Of a stretch of 64,000 bases of DNA, positions 10,483-21,157 are shown piece by piece. Positions within the stretch are counted from its first letter, which is position 1; the number at the start of each line of letters is the position of its first letter. The position numbers were made by a program, and so were the translations under genes. Under the pieces are notes generated by a model. The model was not told where the DNA came from. It worked only from the letters and a program-made list of their open reading frames with translations, and searched no databases. The stretch is from Adenophora triphylla var. japonica (taxonomy: Eukaryota > Streptophyta > Magnoliopsida > Asterales > Campanulaceae): contig JAFEMH010002603.1 of the NCBI GenBank assembly GCA_022495995.1, forward strand, positions 124,001 to 188,000. Reading direction: 5' to 3'.

Positions 10483-11354
10483 TGTTGGACTTTTATTAGG
10501 CTTCTTCTTAAGGATTTAACTGAAAAAACTGACGGAAGAGGAAACGGAAATTGAAAAACAAATCACAAATAGTCGAGTCTTGTGTTTAACACAATTTTCG
10601 TAAGAAGTATTTGCCCCGCACAGGTGCTTACGGTTGAATGGCAAACTCCTCGTAAGATAAAACGACTTCTAGTTATCTATAGGAGCACTCCAAATAAATA
10701 ACTCTAGCGAACAATTGGCTATTTGAAACTTTGGACTTGAAGGAATTATATGCAACAATATGAAGATGATTAGGCAATGTTAATCTATCTCAAAGAGGAT
10801 AGGAAAGACTCAATTTACTGTGTGTAACAATTGAAATTCGGTAGGGGAAGTATATAAAGAGAGTTAAGGGGTTTGTGCCTTTTCCCACGAAAAGACACAA
10901 CTTTTCTATTTGAATTGGTGACTATTCAGGATCTGCTCGGCCGAGTCAAGGGACTCGCTCGGCCGAGCACCAAGCTGCACGGCCGAGTCAAGATACTTGC
11001 ACGGCCGTGTTAATCACACTGCTCAGCCGAGCAAGGCATATGCCTCGGCCGAGCAAGCTTGTCCAGAGACTTTGCCAACTTGTTGTGCTCTGCTCGGTCG
11101 AGTCAAGGACTATGCTCGGCCGAGCACATCAAACCACATTAAACACCCTTTAAATAACTCTCGTTAAGTTACAAACCTTTGTCATTAATTTCTCATTCAC
11201 CCGGAAATGGTTTTGAGATAATAAATGAGTTATATAATCTACAATAAATGTAGATTACCATTTGAAACAAGTTTCGTTAACAAATAACGAACTTTCATTA
11301 GAAACCTAGATCAACGTTAAGTTAAACTTAACTTTTCGTTACCCATTTCCAACA
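10483..11354 (-). repeat. 3' LTR of copia element D
   Basis: Matches the right LTR base for base over most of its length, with one 3-bp difference near the start (TTCTTCTTAAGG against TTCTTAAGG). It contains a cluster of CTCGGCCGAG palindromes at about 10935-11125. Confidence 0.9.
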
Positions 11355-12600
11355 ATCCCCCACATGAATGACAATTAATGCATGAATGCAATTTCGTCCA
11401 AAAGTTCCTGCGAACTATTATTACATCGGGATAGATAGCTTGTGGCCTTGAATCTTCCCTAGTGAAATATTATCGGATATACTAGCCATTTGGTAGCGAG
11501 TCGCTTTGAACCAGTGACTGTATAATGTATACCAAGACAACAATACTCACATAATAATAGCTCTAATAGTTATTGTTCTCACGTTTTGTCCATTTCGGCC
11601 CTGGACCGTATCTCATTCATAAGCGTTCATTTAGAGGCGGCCAAATTACCTCTCGCTTATATAGGTGATTCTCACTATAAGGAGTATCATGCACTACTCC
11701 ACCCGTAGGTATAGAAATCATTAAAAGTTTTCTCAACTTATCCTTACCACTGCTGCATGTGCTTGTACTTGGATGTTCTGGGAATGAGTATTCAACATCT
11801 TCAGGTTAATAAATCGAGTTGTTGTTTCCAAGTAATTCTACTAGAACTTATAACTTGGTTGTCTCATTGAACCAAGGGTCTGGGATCTCCATTTCTCAAG
11901 GTTGAGTGTCCGCTATAAGTCCTTTTGTTGTGGGTTTTAAACCCATTCCCCTTAACAAACAATTTGATCACCTATTCATACCCTTTGGTATACGGATCCG
12001 GTTTTTGACTTCACATTGCCAGTTGTGACAGTCTCATTTGAGATCAATTGTCTTATGGTAATATGTCAATAACCATTGAGTCTTGCCTTACCGCGATGTT
12101 CTACACATTTTCCTATTTCTTCATTGTCGTCACAATGCCTTAGGTCGTGCAGACATAGACTTATTCCACAAAGGAATATCTTCCAAGACCATTCAGCTTT
12201 TACTTTAGCTTTGTCTAATGACATCAACTCAGATTCCATATTGAACCGAGTTATACATATTATCTTGGAAGGAAATAATGACACTTTTATTCCAACTAAT
12301 GTGAGTGTATTCTCAATTTGTGTTTAGTATCGAATATTCAATCAGTATACTCTTTTCGTACTATTGAATACCATAGGTATTGTAATCTTTAATCATAAGT
12401 ATATCTTTAAGTACACCAAGTACTATGACTATACTATTCCGGTGATTGATTACAATTACAATTAGACTTTTAGTCTATCTAGAATGATCAGTCCCTTCGA
12501 GTGATCAAATTCTTCTATCGGTCAGTTTCTTCAAGTGGTTATTATCTCTGTACCGTTCCGACTTCCCAAGTATTCAGTATCTCTAAGTGGTTTGATCTAC
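11355..12600 (-). other. 3' non-coding part of element D
   Basis: The stretch runs from the polypurine tract next to the left LTR to the last recognisable reverse-transcriptase sequence. No frame longer than about 80 codons exists on either strand and none has a domain. It is probably the 3' untranslated region plus decayed RNase H. Confidence 0.5.
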
Positions 12601-12699
12601 CTTTCAGGAATCTACTTTACAGAGATTACCTCTTAAGATTCTACCTTACTAGAGTACACCTCTCAAGAATCTATTTGAACTTTCGAAGTACTTTTTCAA

Positions 12700-13460
12700 G
12701 ATAATGGGATTGTGATAGGACTATTCCTTCTGATGTTCTAGAAATCTTTATTTCTAATATGACATCGGCTAATCCCATATCTTTCATGTCAAAGTTCTTC
12801 TTTAACATGTCTTTGGTATCAAATGATTCAGATGTTCCTTTAATGTAGACACATTTGTCACATTCATTAATCTAGAATCCATTTGATAACATAGTTCTAT
12901 CGAACTTCTCATGCCACTGTTTAGTTGCTTGTTTTAGTCCATATGAATACACAAGTATATCCAACACGGTTGTGCGACATAGAACGCTCAGTTGTGTCAA
13001 TGGGATAATTTTGCATGAATCATAATGTCCTTTTGACAACTAGCCTGCCTTTATACTTTTCAACAGATCCATCGGCTTTATACTTTCTTTTAAGAATCCA
13101 TTTGCAACCTAATGGTTTGCAACTTGGAGGGAGATCTACCAATTCCCAAGTATTTATTAAGCATTATGGATTTTATCTCACTTTCATTAATAGCCTCTTT
13201 CCGAACGAACTATCCAGGACCGGATAACGCTTCTTTAACGATTCTTGATTCGTTTTCCAACATAAATGATAGAAAATCGGGACCAAAAGACTTTTCCATC
13301 TTGCCACTTTTACTACGTCTAAGTCCATCATCTTTAACTTGAGATGGACCGTTTGTAGTCTAATATTTAAAGGTTTCATCCTTGGCACTTCTAGTTTTTG
13401 CAACCTAACGGTTAGCATAAGGAAGATCAACCATCTTCCTAATAGAGTAGGATGATTTTG
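12700..13460 (-). pseudogene. Copia reverse transcriptase remnant (element D)
   Basis: Read on the minus strand in shifting frames: at about 13300 a linker like KSFGPDFLSFML, at about 13120 a segment like LPPSCKPLGCKWI (the conserved start of copia RT), at about 12930 YGLKQATKQWHEKF, at about 12850 INECDKCVYIKGT, and at about 12760 FDMKDMGLADVIL. These are in the correct order for a copia RT. The YVDD catalytic box expected between CVYIKGT and FDMKDMG is missing, apparently by deletion. Stops and frameshifts separate the pieces. Confidence 0.75.
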
Positions 13461-14579
13461 TCCTTTAACTGTATCTTGGTTCTTCTTCTTTTTAAGAAAA
13501 CCACTTACAGTTTCTATAAATTTCCTTATTAAAATTTATACATTTCCTATCATTTCTAGGAAGTATATTCTTAAAGAATATAACGTGTCTTGCTTAAGTA
13601 TTACTACTTTAGCCGAATACCCCCACAGTTTAGGTATTTATAAAACAGCTTACGAATACTTCAAATTCGTTAGGAGTTTTTATCATCAAATAACTTTCAA
13701 ATATATGATGATCCATTCTTTTAAGCTGCTAGCGGTTTAACGGTTTACATTAATACTAGAAGTTCATATCAATAGAACTTATGTATTTAGCTTGTACCCC
13801 CACACTTGAGGTGTACATCCACATATCAAATATTTTATGAATATCCTAATTCATATTTAATATTTTCCTTTATGTGGAGTCATTTAATTGTAATAACCAT
13901 GTTATCTCCTGACAACATAGTCATAACTATGTTCAAGTGAGGTCTCTTCAACCTTGGTCTCTTCAATCCTTTGGTTTCGAAGAATACCGCATTGCCAATG
14001 GAAACGTAATCCATGATTTTGGGTCCTATCTTAACCTCTTTAGGTTTAGATATTTCTACCTTTGCTAGGTATACCCACATAAGACGAAACTTATCAATAA
14101 GGAGTTCAACATCTCCTTAAAAGTTCTATTCTTCCTTTGGGTGTGTAAATAGCATTCGTTTGATAAATAAGTGTCAGCGTCCCAATAATTATTTTTCAAA
14201 TAATACTACATACTCTCCAAAATTAGGATGAATCACTAACTCATTCTTTATTACTTAACCTCTTAAGGTTTCATCTTTACTATTTCAAAAGATGTACTTT
14301 GCATTATCGAGTGCAAATATCAATAGAAGTAATGAAGAACTGATTTCCACAAAGAAATCACATTTGGTTTGCGAATTAAACTTCATCTTAGGTAGTAATT
14401 TTAAATTCACTAGTCGACGGAATGAATTTAAATTTACAAGACCTAAATGAACAAGTCATAACACAAGCCAAGTAGGAAATAAAAACTGATATTTTATTCT
14501 TCGCTCTTAGGCGGATTACATTCAGATCAAGGTACCCTTTTCTAATGTAATACAATGACCACATTTGGTCAATTCAATC
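13461..14579 (-). pseudogene. Copia integrase region remnant (element D)
   Basis: The region lies between gag and the RT remnant, where copia integrase is expected. Near 13620, minus-strand text resembling the C-terminal integrase segment (WGYSAKV... then IYFLEM) can be read, but frames are heavily broken. The protease and the catalytic DDE core could not be located with confidence. Confidence 0.4.
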
Positions 14580-14906
14580 TTATGCCCCTAGGCTAAGTTG
14601 ATCAAAGTCCAATGGAATATATCGATCTTCAGTCACATTGGCTTGAAGAGGGTTTCCATCTAGGTTGTTGATTCTAGGATGTCGACATTCCCTAGCCATA
14701 TGCCCGGGTTTGCCACAATTAAAACAACTACCTTTGAACTTCTTGGCGGTTGTAGTTCCCCTCTTTACTTTCACGGTGTACTTCCTCTTGTTTCCGGTAC
14801 TTGTTTCCGCCAAGTTTACTTTCCGTCTTTTTGTCACTACACACATAGAATAGTGCATCTCGAGAAATTTCCAAAGTTCTCTTGCGGTCTTTATGCCAAA
14901 ACACAC
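14580..14906 (-). pseudogene. Gag C-terminal part with zinc knuckle (element D)
   Basis: This 108-codon minus-strand frame carries CFNCGKPGHMARECRHPR, an intact CX2CX4HX4C nucleic-acid-binding knuckle, about residue 60-77. It is preceded by a lysine-rich stretch and by ARELWKFLEMHY, typical of the copia gag (UBN2-type) domain. It begins a few bases past the end of the upstream gag frame (14913), so a small frameshift or deletion separates the two halves. The usual copia gag is one frame. Confidence 0.8.
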
Positions 14907-14912
14907 ATAGTA

Positions 14913-15326
14913 TTATGCATCATCCAAGCCATTAAGAATATACATGCGACACAATAAATCGCTGTGATTCCATGTATCCAAGTCATTCTTTGCTTGGGGT
15001 TCATCCCCTTCGGATATCAATGGTGGATATTCCCAAAGAAATCGCACCAATTTTAATGTTGTCAAATAGACCAACATTTTCTGTTGCCACCTCTTAAAGT
15101 CCATCCCGGTAAGACTATCCGGTCTTTCCGCATGCACGAACGCATGAGACGGAGGGGGAGCATTAAGAGGTGCGACACTAGAGATTGTACCAGATACAGT
15201 TGAAGGAGGTTTCTCACCTTGTACCGAGTGAGTCGGTGAAGGAGCGGGTGCAACCCTCTTTAGCGTTGCTTCGCCTTGAAGGGGAGTGAGCCCGGATGAC
15301 CCCGAGGAGTCCTTCTCATTGGTCAT
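14913..15326 (-). pseudogene. Gag N-terminal part (element D)
   Basis: The frame starts MTNEKDSSGSSG only 40 bases from the 5' LTR. A proline/serine-rich N-terminal third is followed by LTGMDFKRWQQKMLVYLTTL (about residues 70-90), the copia gag core, and ends MYILNGLDDA, matching the LYNxLDD step where the frame stops. The segment between it and the zinc-knuckle half is shortened. No tRNA-type primer-binding site is visible between the LTR and this start. Confidence 0.8.
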
Positions 15327-15366
15327 TGTATGAACGCCTTAAGAAACGTGAAATACTTCTTACGAT

Positions 15367-16237
15367 TGTTGGACTTTTATTAGGCTTCTTAAGGATTTAA
15401 CTGAAAAAACTAACGGAAGAGGAAACGGAAATTGAAAAACAAACCACAAATAGTCGAGTCTTGTGTTTAACACAATTTCCGTAAGAAGTATTTGCCCCGC
15501 ACATGTGCTTACGGTTGAATGGCAAACTCCTCGTAAGATAAAACGACTTCTAGTTATCTATAGGAGTACTCCAAATAAATAACTCTAGCGAACAATTGGC
15601 TATTTGAAACTTTGGACTTGAAGGAATTATATGCAACAATATGAAGATGATTAGGCAATGTTAATCTATCTCAAAGAGGGTAGGAAAGACTCAATTTACT
15701 GTGTGTAACAATTGAAATTCGGTAGGGGAAGTATATAAAGAAAGTTAAGGGGTTTGTGCCTTTTCCCACGAAAAGACACAACTTTTCTGTTTGAATTGGT
15801 ATTTGTTCGGGATGCGCTCGGCCGAGTCGAGGGACTCGCTCGGCCGAGCACCCAGCACGCGGCCGAGTCAAGATACTTGCACGGCCGTGTTAATCCTGCT
15901 TGCTCGGCCGAGCAAGGCGTATGCCTCGGCCGAGCAAGCTTGTCCGAGACTTTGCCTGACTTGTTGTGCTCTGCGCTCGGCCGAGTCAAGGACTCTGCTC
16001 GGCCGAGCACATCAAACCACATTAAACACCCTTTAAATAACTCTCGTTAAGTTACAAACCTATGTCATTAATTTCTCATTCACCCGGAAATGGTTTTCAG
16101 ACAATAAATGAGTTATATAATCTACAATAAATGTAGATTACCATTTGTAACAAGTTTCGTTAACAAATAACGAACTTTCGTTAGAAACCTAGATCAATGT
16201 TAAGTTAAACTTAACTTTCCGTTACCCATTTCCAACA
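15367..16237 (-). repeat. 5' LTR of copia element D
   Basis: Right-hand copy of the LTR, TGTTGGAC to TTCCAACA. The CTCGGCCGAG cluster is at about 15815-16010. On the minus strand, TTTATATACTTCCCC near 15740 could serve as the TATA region. Confidence 0.9.
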
Positions 16238-16436
16238 TGATCACTATTGCTGTTAAAAAAATCCCTCAAATTGAACTGGATCGATAAAATCGGAACACAT
16301 CAGTAAAAATTGAATCAAACTAATAGTATTAGTCTGATACTGATTCCAAATTTTTATGTAACTGATTATTTGATCTGATCATGATTTCAAAAATAATATA
16401 CACGGTACTATCGGATCCAGACCGATTATCTATATA

Positions 16437-16713
16437 CTCCCTCCGTTCCACAATACTTGACACACATTTCTATTTTGGGCGTCCCACTGATAAGTCACAC
16501 TTCCTAAAATGGCAAAGAATCTTTACTATTCCCTCCACTCATTCTCTCTCCTACATTATTTTAATACTCACAACACCATTATAATTTACTATTCTCTCCA
16601 CTCATTCTCTCTCCTACTTAACTATCTACACTCACAACACATCAACCTTTTTACTTTTTCCTTAATTCCCGTGCGGAACAGTAACTGTGTCAAGTATTAC
16701 GGGACGGAGGGAG
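16437..16713. mobile_element. Stowaway MITE 3
   Basis: CTCCCTCCGTTCCACAATAC at the left and GTATTACGGGACGGAGGGAG at the right, with TA on both sides. The internal pyrimidine repeats match the others. Confidence 0.9.
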
Positions 16714-16723
16714 TATATATATA

Positions 16724-17234
16724 CTCCCTCCGTCCCACGTAACTGTGGACCAACTTTTTGGGTGTGAGAATTAAGAAAAAGTAGGAGAGAGAAATAGGTG
16801 GAGGAGGTGTTTGTGAGTATGAAAAATTAAATAGGAGAGAGAATGAGTGGGAGGAATAGTTAAGAGAGAGAATGTTGTGAGTGTAAAAGTGAAGTAGGAG
16901 AGAGAATGAGTGGGTGGAATAGTGAATATTCTTTGCCATTTTTGGCAGTCCACACTGATGTGGAACGTCCCAAAAAGGAAGCTTCACCTTTTGCCAAAAC
17001 GGGTGTCCCGTTAAAAGCTTCACCTTTCCTAAAATGGCAAAGAATTTTTACTATTTCACCTACTTATTCTCTCTCCTACTTTACTTTTATACTCACAACA
17101 CCAATCAACTTTACTATTCCCTCCACTCATTCTCTCTCCTATTTTACTTTTATACTCACAACACTTTTTCCTCTCTCCTATTTTTCTTAATTTGCGTGCC
17201 ATGCTCAAAAGAGTGAAGAACGGGACGGAGGGAG
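16724..17234. mobile_element. Composite Stowaway MITE 4 (two fused copies)
   Basis: The outer ends are CTCCCTCCGTCCCACGTAAC and GAACGGGACGGAGGGAG. The left half reads purine-rich and the right half pyrimidine-rich, opposite strands of the same inner repeat. Partial inner ends meet at about 16950-17030, where CACACTGATGTGGAACGTCC and ACGGGTGTCCCGTTAAAAGC lie close together. It appears to be two Stowaway copies fused or nested head to head. Confidence 0.7.
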
Positions 17235-17240
17235 TATATA

Positions 17241-17520
17241 CTCCCTCCGTCCCGCTAATATCCGCACACTTTCCTTTTTGGGCGTCCCGCTAATATTCGC
17301 ACACTCCCAAAAAGGAAACTTTATATTAATAAAATATTCACCCAACCCCACTCATTCTCTCTCCTACATTATTTTAATACTCACAACACCATTATTATTT
17401 ATTACACCCTCCACTCATTCTCTCTCCTACTTTACTTTTACACTCACAACATTTTATTAAAATATCATATTCCTTAATTCCCGCGCAAACAGTGTTAGTG
17501 CGGATATTAGCGGGACGGAG
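17241..17520. mobile_element. Stowaway MITE 5
   Basis: The left end CTCCCTCCGTCCCGCTAATA begins 6 bases after MITE 4. The right end ATTAGCGGGACGGAG lacks the final GGAG and TA, so it is slightly truncated. Confidence 0.85.
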
Positions 17521-17804
17521 AATCCTTAAAACTCTACTCTTAAAAAAAGTCCTAATTAATTTTATTATCTAGTTAGATTCGTTTCGCTCAAGCAAAAAAT
17601 ATCTCAATATTTGTTTTATTGCAATATTTGTTTTATTGCGCTGTTTCACCTTGTCCTTTCTCTCAAGTTCTCAACGCTCTTTACCTCTCCTCTTCTGTTC
17701 TCTCTACTAGAAATCAATTTGATTATTCAATTCTTCATAGAGCTCTGAGTTCGACGCACAAGTCTCACTACGACACCACCATCTATCTCTCATCGACGAC
17801 GCAG

Positions 17805-17987
17805 ATGAAGCGTAAGAGAATCTACGTTTTTCTTAGTTTTTTGCGTTCAAAATTGCAGAACATACGACCTCTGTTTTTTGTTGTTACTACATTGATTTAT
17901 ATGTTTATTTATTTTTTGTTTTGTGTTTATGCAGCAAATAATTTTGTTGCAAGGTTGAAACTTGAAGGTGGCACAGTCGACTTGATG
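17805..17987 (+). pseudogene. Possible two-exon gene start
   Basis: ATGAAGC ends at 17811 with a GTAAGA donor. An acceptor TTTATGCAG opens a second exon at 17935 that ends at 17987 before GTATAATC. Joined, the 60 bases encode MKPNNFVARLKLEGGTVDLM with no stop. A CT-rich leader precedes the ATG. No later exon is recognisable, and DNA similar to a hAT-type right end (GGACACCCCCTAA) follows at about 18365. I do not recognise the protein; it is probably a fragment. Confidence 0.3.
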
Positions 17988-18610
17988 GTATAATCTGTAG
18001 CTTTTAGTTTTTTTTTTCTTTCTATGTTATGGTTAAATTTGAAGGTGAACAATTAATGTTTAATGTTGTCTATTATGTGGCTTGAATATTAAATATTTGT
18101 GACAATTTTTTATTATTTTTTGTTTATTTAATTAGTGATAATATTCAATTGAATATTTGTTATCGTAAAAAAATTATAGTATATTGTAATTTATAAAATT
18201 GACGGAACCAGATCGGAATTGAAACATTAAAATTGAATTAATGGGACCGGTCCTATAATGTAATGATCTGATTCTACTGATCCTAATTTTTTAAAGAATC
18301 GAATTATTGATCCGATTCTAATTTTTTAAAATTTTGACAAAATTCGAATAAATTTGTAACTTGGACACCCCCTAATGACCATCCACGAGAAAGAATCTTC
18401 ACGCGGGTATATATCTTTTGTTATCTTCAAGCAAATGGGTGGAATTATTAATTATTTGTGGTTTTGAAAAAACAATGGATGGAATATAGCTTTACACTCA
18501 ACTCCAAAAACCCCAAGTCAAAACAAACAATATAAGTAACTCCATTCATTAATTTTTTTTTTCTGTCTCACCTTTAAAATATATTTAGTTTGCTTTATTC
18601 TATGAATAAG

Positions 18611-18818
18611 CAAATATAAATTTTATATAAGGGCAAAGGGGAAATTTCGGTGCGCCAAGCGCTTCCCGTCAAGCGGGAGTTGGGAGAAGGAATCATTCTT
18701 GCATTTCTTTCTGCACCGATTGCAGAAAGGCTCGCCAATATTCGAGCAGTGGCGCATGATCGCCAGAAGAACTTTCTGCAATTCTTGTGAGCCGCTCCAA
18801 ATATAAATTTTATATAAG
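18611..18818. repeat. 166-bp GC-richer insert between 21-bp direct repeats
   Basis: CAAATATAAATTTTATATAA plus G occurs perfectly at 18611-18631 and 18798-18818. The 166 bases between are GC-richer than the surroundings. On the plus strand they read as an open protein-like segment (about 18650-18790) containing RELGEGIILAFLSAPIAERL and ending HDRQKNFLQFL and a stop. There are no inverted ends and no poly-A. The layout looks like a target duplication around inserted DNA, or filler DNA at a repaired break. Confidence 0.6.
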
Positions 18819-19263
18819 TACAAAAAAATGTTATTTACCTTATCTAACTTATTTTCATCCACTTTCCAAAAAACTCTATCGACATCTAATATCCTCTTTT
18901 ATACACATGAGGTTAGGGGTGCAAATCCTTACAAATGCAATTTCTAGTAGTTATTACAAGTGTCACTATTTTAATAGATTAAGTCATTCGTTAATTAAAA
19001 TCAATCTTTGAAAAAAAAAAGTATTCTTCATACACACTTGCTTTATAAATAGTATTTTGAACAATTATGTTTTCAAGTCACTACTATGCATAAACGAGGA
19101 TTACCAAACTAAAAAGTTTAAACCGCGACGGACAATACTAGTTTTATTAATTCAACTAGGCATGCATGCATGTGTGAAAGCGCATAAAAAATTAAAAAAT
19201 TATGTGGTAAAGACTCACTCAAAACATGAGTAAAATAATTAAAGACTTTCTCAACATTGCATC
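18819..19263. other. Upstream region of the secreted-protein gene
   Basis: I see no genes. AT-rich DNA, with GCATGCATGCATG at about 19161 (RY-type repeat seen in plant promoters), leads into the TATA box of the next gene. Confidence 0.4.
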
Positions 19264-19271
19264 TATAAATA
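19264..19271 (+). promoter_or_regulatory. TATA box of the secreted-protein gene
   Basis: TATAAATA lies 96 bases before the ATG at 19360. It is followed by a CA-rich leader (ACACACACAATTACACACAG), typical of a plant pol II core promoter and short 5' leader. Confidence 0.65.
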
Positions 19272-19359
19272 CACACACAATTACACACAGTATCATACTC
19301 AGAGTACGTAGTAATTTTTCGTATTCATTGACGAATTATTACTCAAATTATTTAATTTT

Positions 19360-19740
19360 ATGATGAAAATATGTTTCTTTCTCATGCTTCTCTTCACTTT
19401 ACTCGAAACTCACAGAGCAAGGCAATATCTTCCCAAGGAAAATATAGCTAGCCGTAATGAAGGAATCAAGATGATCACTGATTTTAAAATACCACCGTCC
19501 ATCGTTGGCCGACAACCTAAGCCAAGTCCACCGCCACCTCCACAGCCAAAACAACCGAGCCATCCCGTAGCTACTCCCCCTACTAGGGTGTTGGGAAAGG
19601 ATGGATCGGTTAATGAGATTCTTGACATTGATTACGATAAAACATCCGTCTTTGACCGGAAAAAGCCATTTCCGCCACCGTCTCCGAGATCAGCACCACC
19701 AAAACATCAAGGAGCTGTGGGTGGTGGACATTTGTCTTTG
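19360..19740 (+). pseudogene. Small secreted proline-rich protein gene, cut by gypsy element C
   Basis: The frame starts with a signal peptide (KICFFLMLLFTLLETHRA, about residues 1-20). A basic variable part and two proline-rich blocks follow (about residues 52-65 and 103-117). Between them, at about 89-93, is an acidic DIDYDK with an Asp-Tyr pair, and the last part is PPSPRSAPPKHQGA then glycine and histidine. The small size, secretion signal and DY followed by prolines recall precursors of tyrosine-sulfated plant signalling peptides, but I cannot assign a family. The LTR of element C begins 5 bases after 19740. The flank GTCTTTG repeats at 32696-32702, and the same frame then runs 21 codons to a stop at 32765, so an uninterrupted gene would have had about 147 residues. 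Confidence 0.6.
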
Positions 19741-19744
19741 ATGA

Positions 19745-20569
19745 TGACGCCACAGCTTTTGGGGTCAGGAGCGGTTCAAGGATATCTGGCTAGGATATAT
19801 TTGGTGGTTTTACGTACCTAGATCACAACACAAACAAGCACCGTTAAGGTCAAAGTTGGATGTTACTCCAACTCAGGCCCTCGGGTGTGAGAGTAAGAAT
19901 ACTGAGTAATAAGGCTTTGAATACCTTTAGAGTGTGTGTGTGTTTAGGTTTAGAGAGTAAAAGAGCTTACTCAATTGTCTATGGAACTTACCTTGCCCAA
20001 GGGGGTAAAGGCCTTCTATTTATAGGCAATGCCATGGTGCTTGTTGAGGTAAGCAATGAGATCAGCCCTAGGGGGCACTTTGGTATTTGACCAGCTACAC
20101 GTGTCCCATGACTAATTGGTCTGTCGGGGAGGGAACATTGGTATCCAGGGACATAGGTGAAAAGGGACATGAGCCGTGTAGCCGGCTTGGAGCATTAAAT
20201 GGAATAGTAGGCGCCGGGCCAGCCGCATTGAATGCGTGATGGGGAGCCGGCAAGTGGCTGTCGAGCCGGTAAGCTAACTTGCTCGGTAAGGCTTGACATT
20301 AGCCGGGAAGCGGCGTGTGCCCGCGGTCGACGTTGTGCCGCGGTCAAAGATATAAGACGCGAGCACGGTTGATGCGGGCATGACTTCATGCGGGCACGGA
20401 TCCGGCGGCGGGGTCCCGATGGTGCTCGATGGGGACGATGCGAGGAGGGACACGGTCTTGACCACGAGGGCCTATTTGTCCGCGGTCTTCCCTCGCGGTC
20501 TAGGAGCGCCACGTCAGGTTCCTTGGACTAGGCCGGCGCGGGCCCGGTCCGGTAGATCCGGGCTCATCG
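19745..20569 (-). repeat. 3' LTR of gypsy element C
   Basis: It begins TGACGCCACAGC in plus orientation and aligns with 31856-32695 throughout. The minus-strand TATA box CTATAAATAG lies at 20016-20025. The outer CA end reads CG here (20569), one change from the right LTR. Confidence 0.85.
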
Positions 20570-20582
20570 TGGCCCCTAGCTC
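20570..20582 (-). other. Polypurine tract of element C
   Basis: On the minus strand GAGCTAGGGGCCA directly precedes the 3' LTR start. Position and G-richness fit a second-strand priming site. Confidence 0.5.
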
Positions 20583-20958
20583 CAAGTGTGATTATTTATG
20601 GTGCAGTGAGGAGCTACTAGAAGCTCGGTGCCTCGGTGCTCCTCGCGCGAGCACCGGTGTTAGCGTTTTTCCTTGTTTGTTGCTTGGCCCCATGGGCGAG
20701 GAACGTTCGGGAGGCACCGGTGAGTGACACGTGGTCCCTTGCGTGGCGTGCCTCCCGGTTAACGGGTGGGCCCCTTGGCGAGATGAAAAGACGGGTTAGT
20801 GGTACGTCGAGGGTACGTGTCGCTCATCGAGGGGGTAATAAATGCAAAAGGTATTTAATTTTTCGAATTTCCAAACGTTTGGAAACGGTTCAGGGTCCGA
20901 GGTAGGATTTGTGGGCTAATTAATACGGGTTAACGGGTTAACCCGTATAGGTAGGCCT

Positions 20959-20966
20959 TATAAATA
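20959..20966 (+). promoter_or_regulatory. TATA box of the antisense gene in element C
   Basis: TTATAAATA on the plus strand is followed about 40-100 bases later by a leader rich in GAGAGAGAAA and CTTTCTCTC, and a splice donor CTCGTAAGTAA at about 21088. It points away from the 3' LTR, against the element's own transcription, toward the reading frames at 21158-24626. Confidence 0.55.
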
Positions 20967-21157
20967 CCAAACCCTTAAACCCCAAACACTTTTACCGTTT
21001 CCGAATATTCAAAGAGCTTTAGAGAGAGAAATTTCTTGCTTTGCGACCTCTGTACGGCCGTTTTCCGAATCCACCTCTCCATCTTTCTCTCGTAAGTAAT
21101 TGTTAGGTGCTTTTTCTTCTTCATCTCCCTCTATTTTTCTTTTCTGGTTTACGAACA

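Larger units (their letters stand above)
10483..16237 (-). mobile_element. Ty1/copia element D, degraded, complete ends
   Basis: Two direct repeats of 872 and 871 bp, each starting TGTTGGAC and ending TTCCAACA, bound the element. The flanks carry a perfect 5-bp duplication TGATC (10478-10482 and 16238-16242). Orientation is minus: gag reads leftward from 15326, and a purine tract (ATGTGGGGGAT on the minus strand) touches the left LTR. Between gag and the left LTR, copia integrase and reverse-transcriptase sequence can be followed in broken frames, and the last about 1 kb is non-coding. The two LTRs differ at only a few percent of sites while the coding part is badly broken. Confidence 0.9.

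Noticed and set aside
18611..18818. Bacterial insertion sequence
   Set aside because: No terminal inverted repeats or transposase; the flanking repeat (21 bp) is too long for usual insertion sequences.
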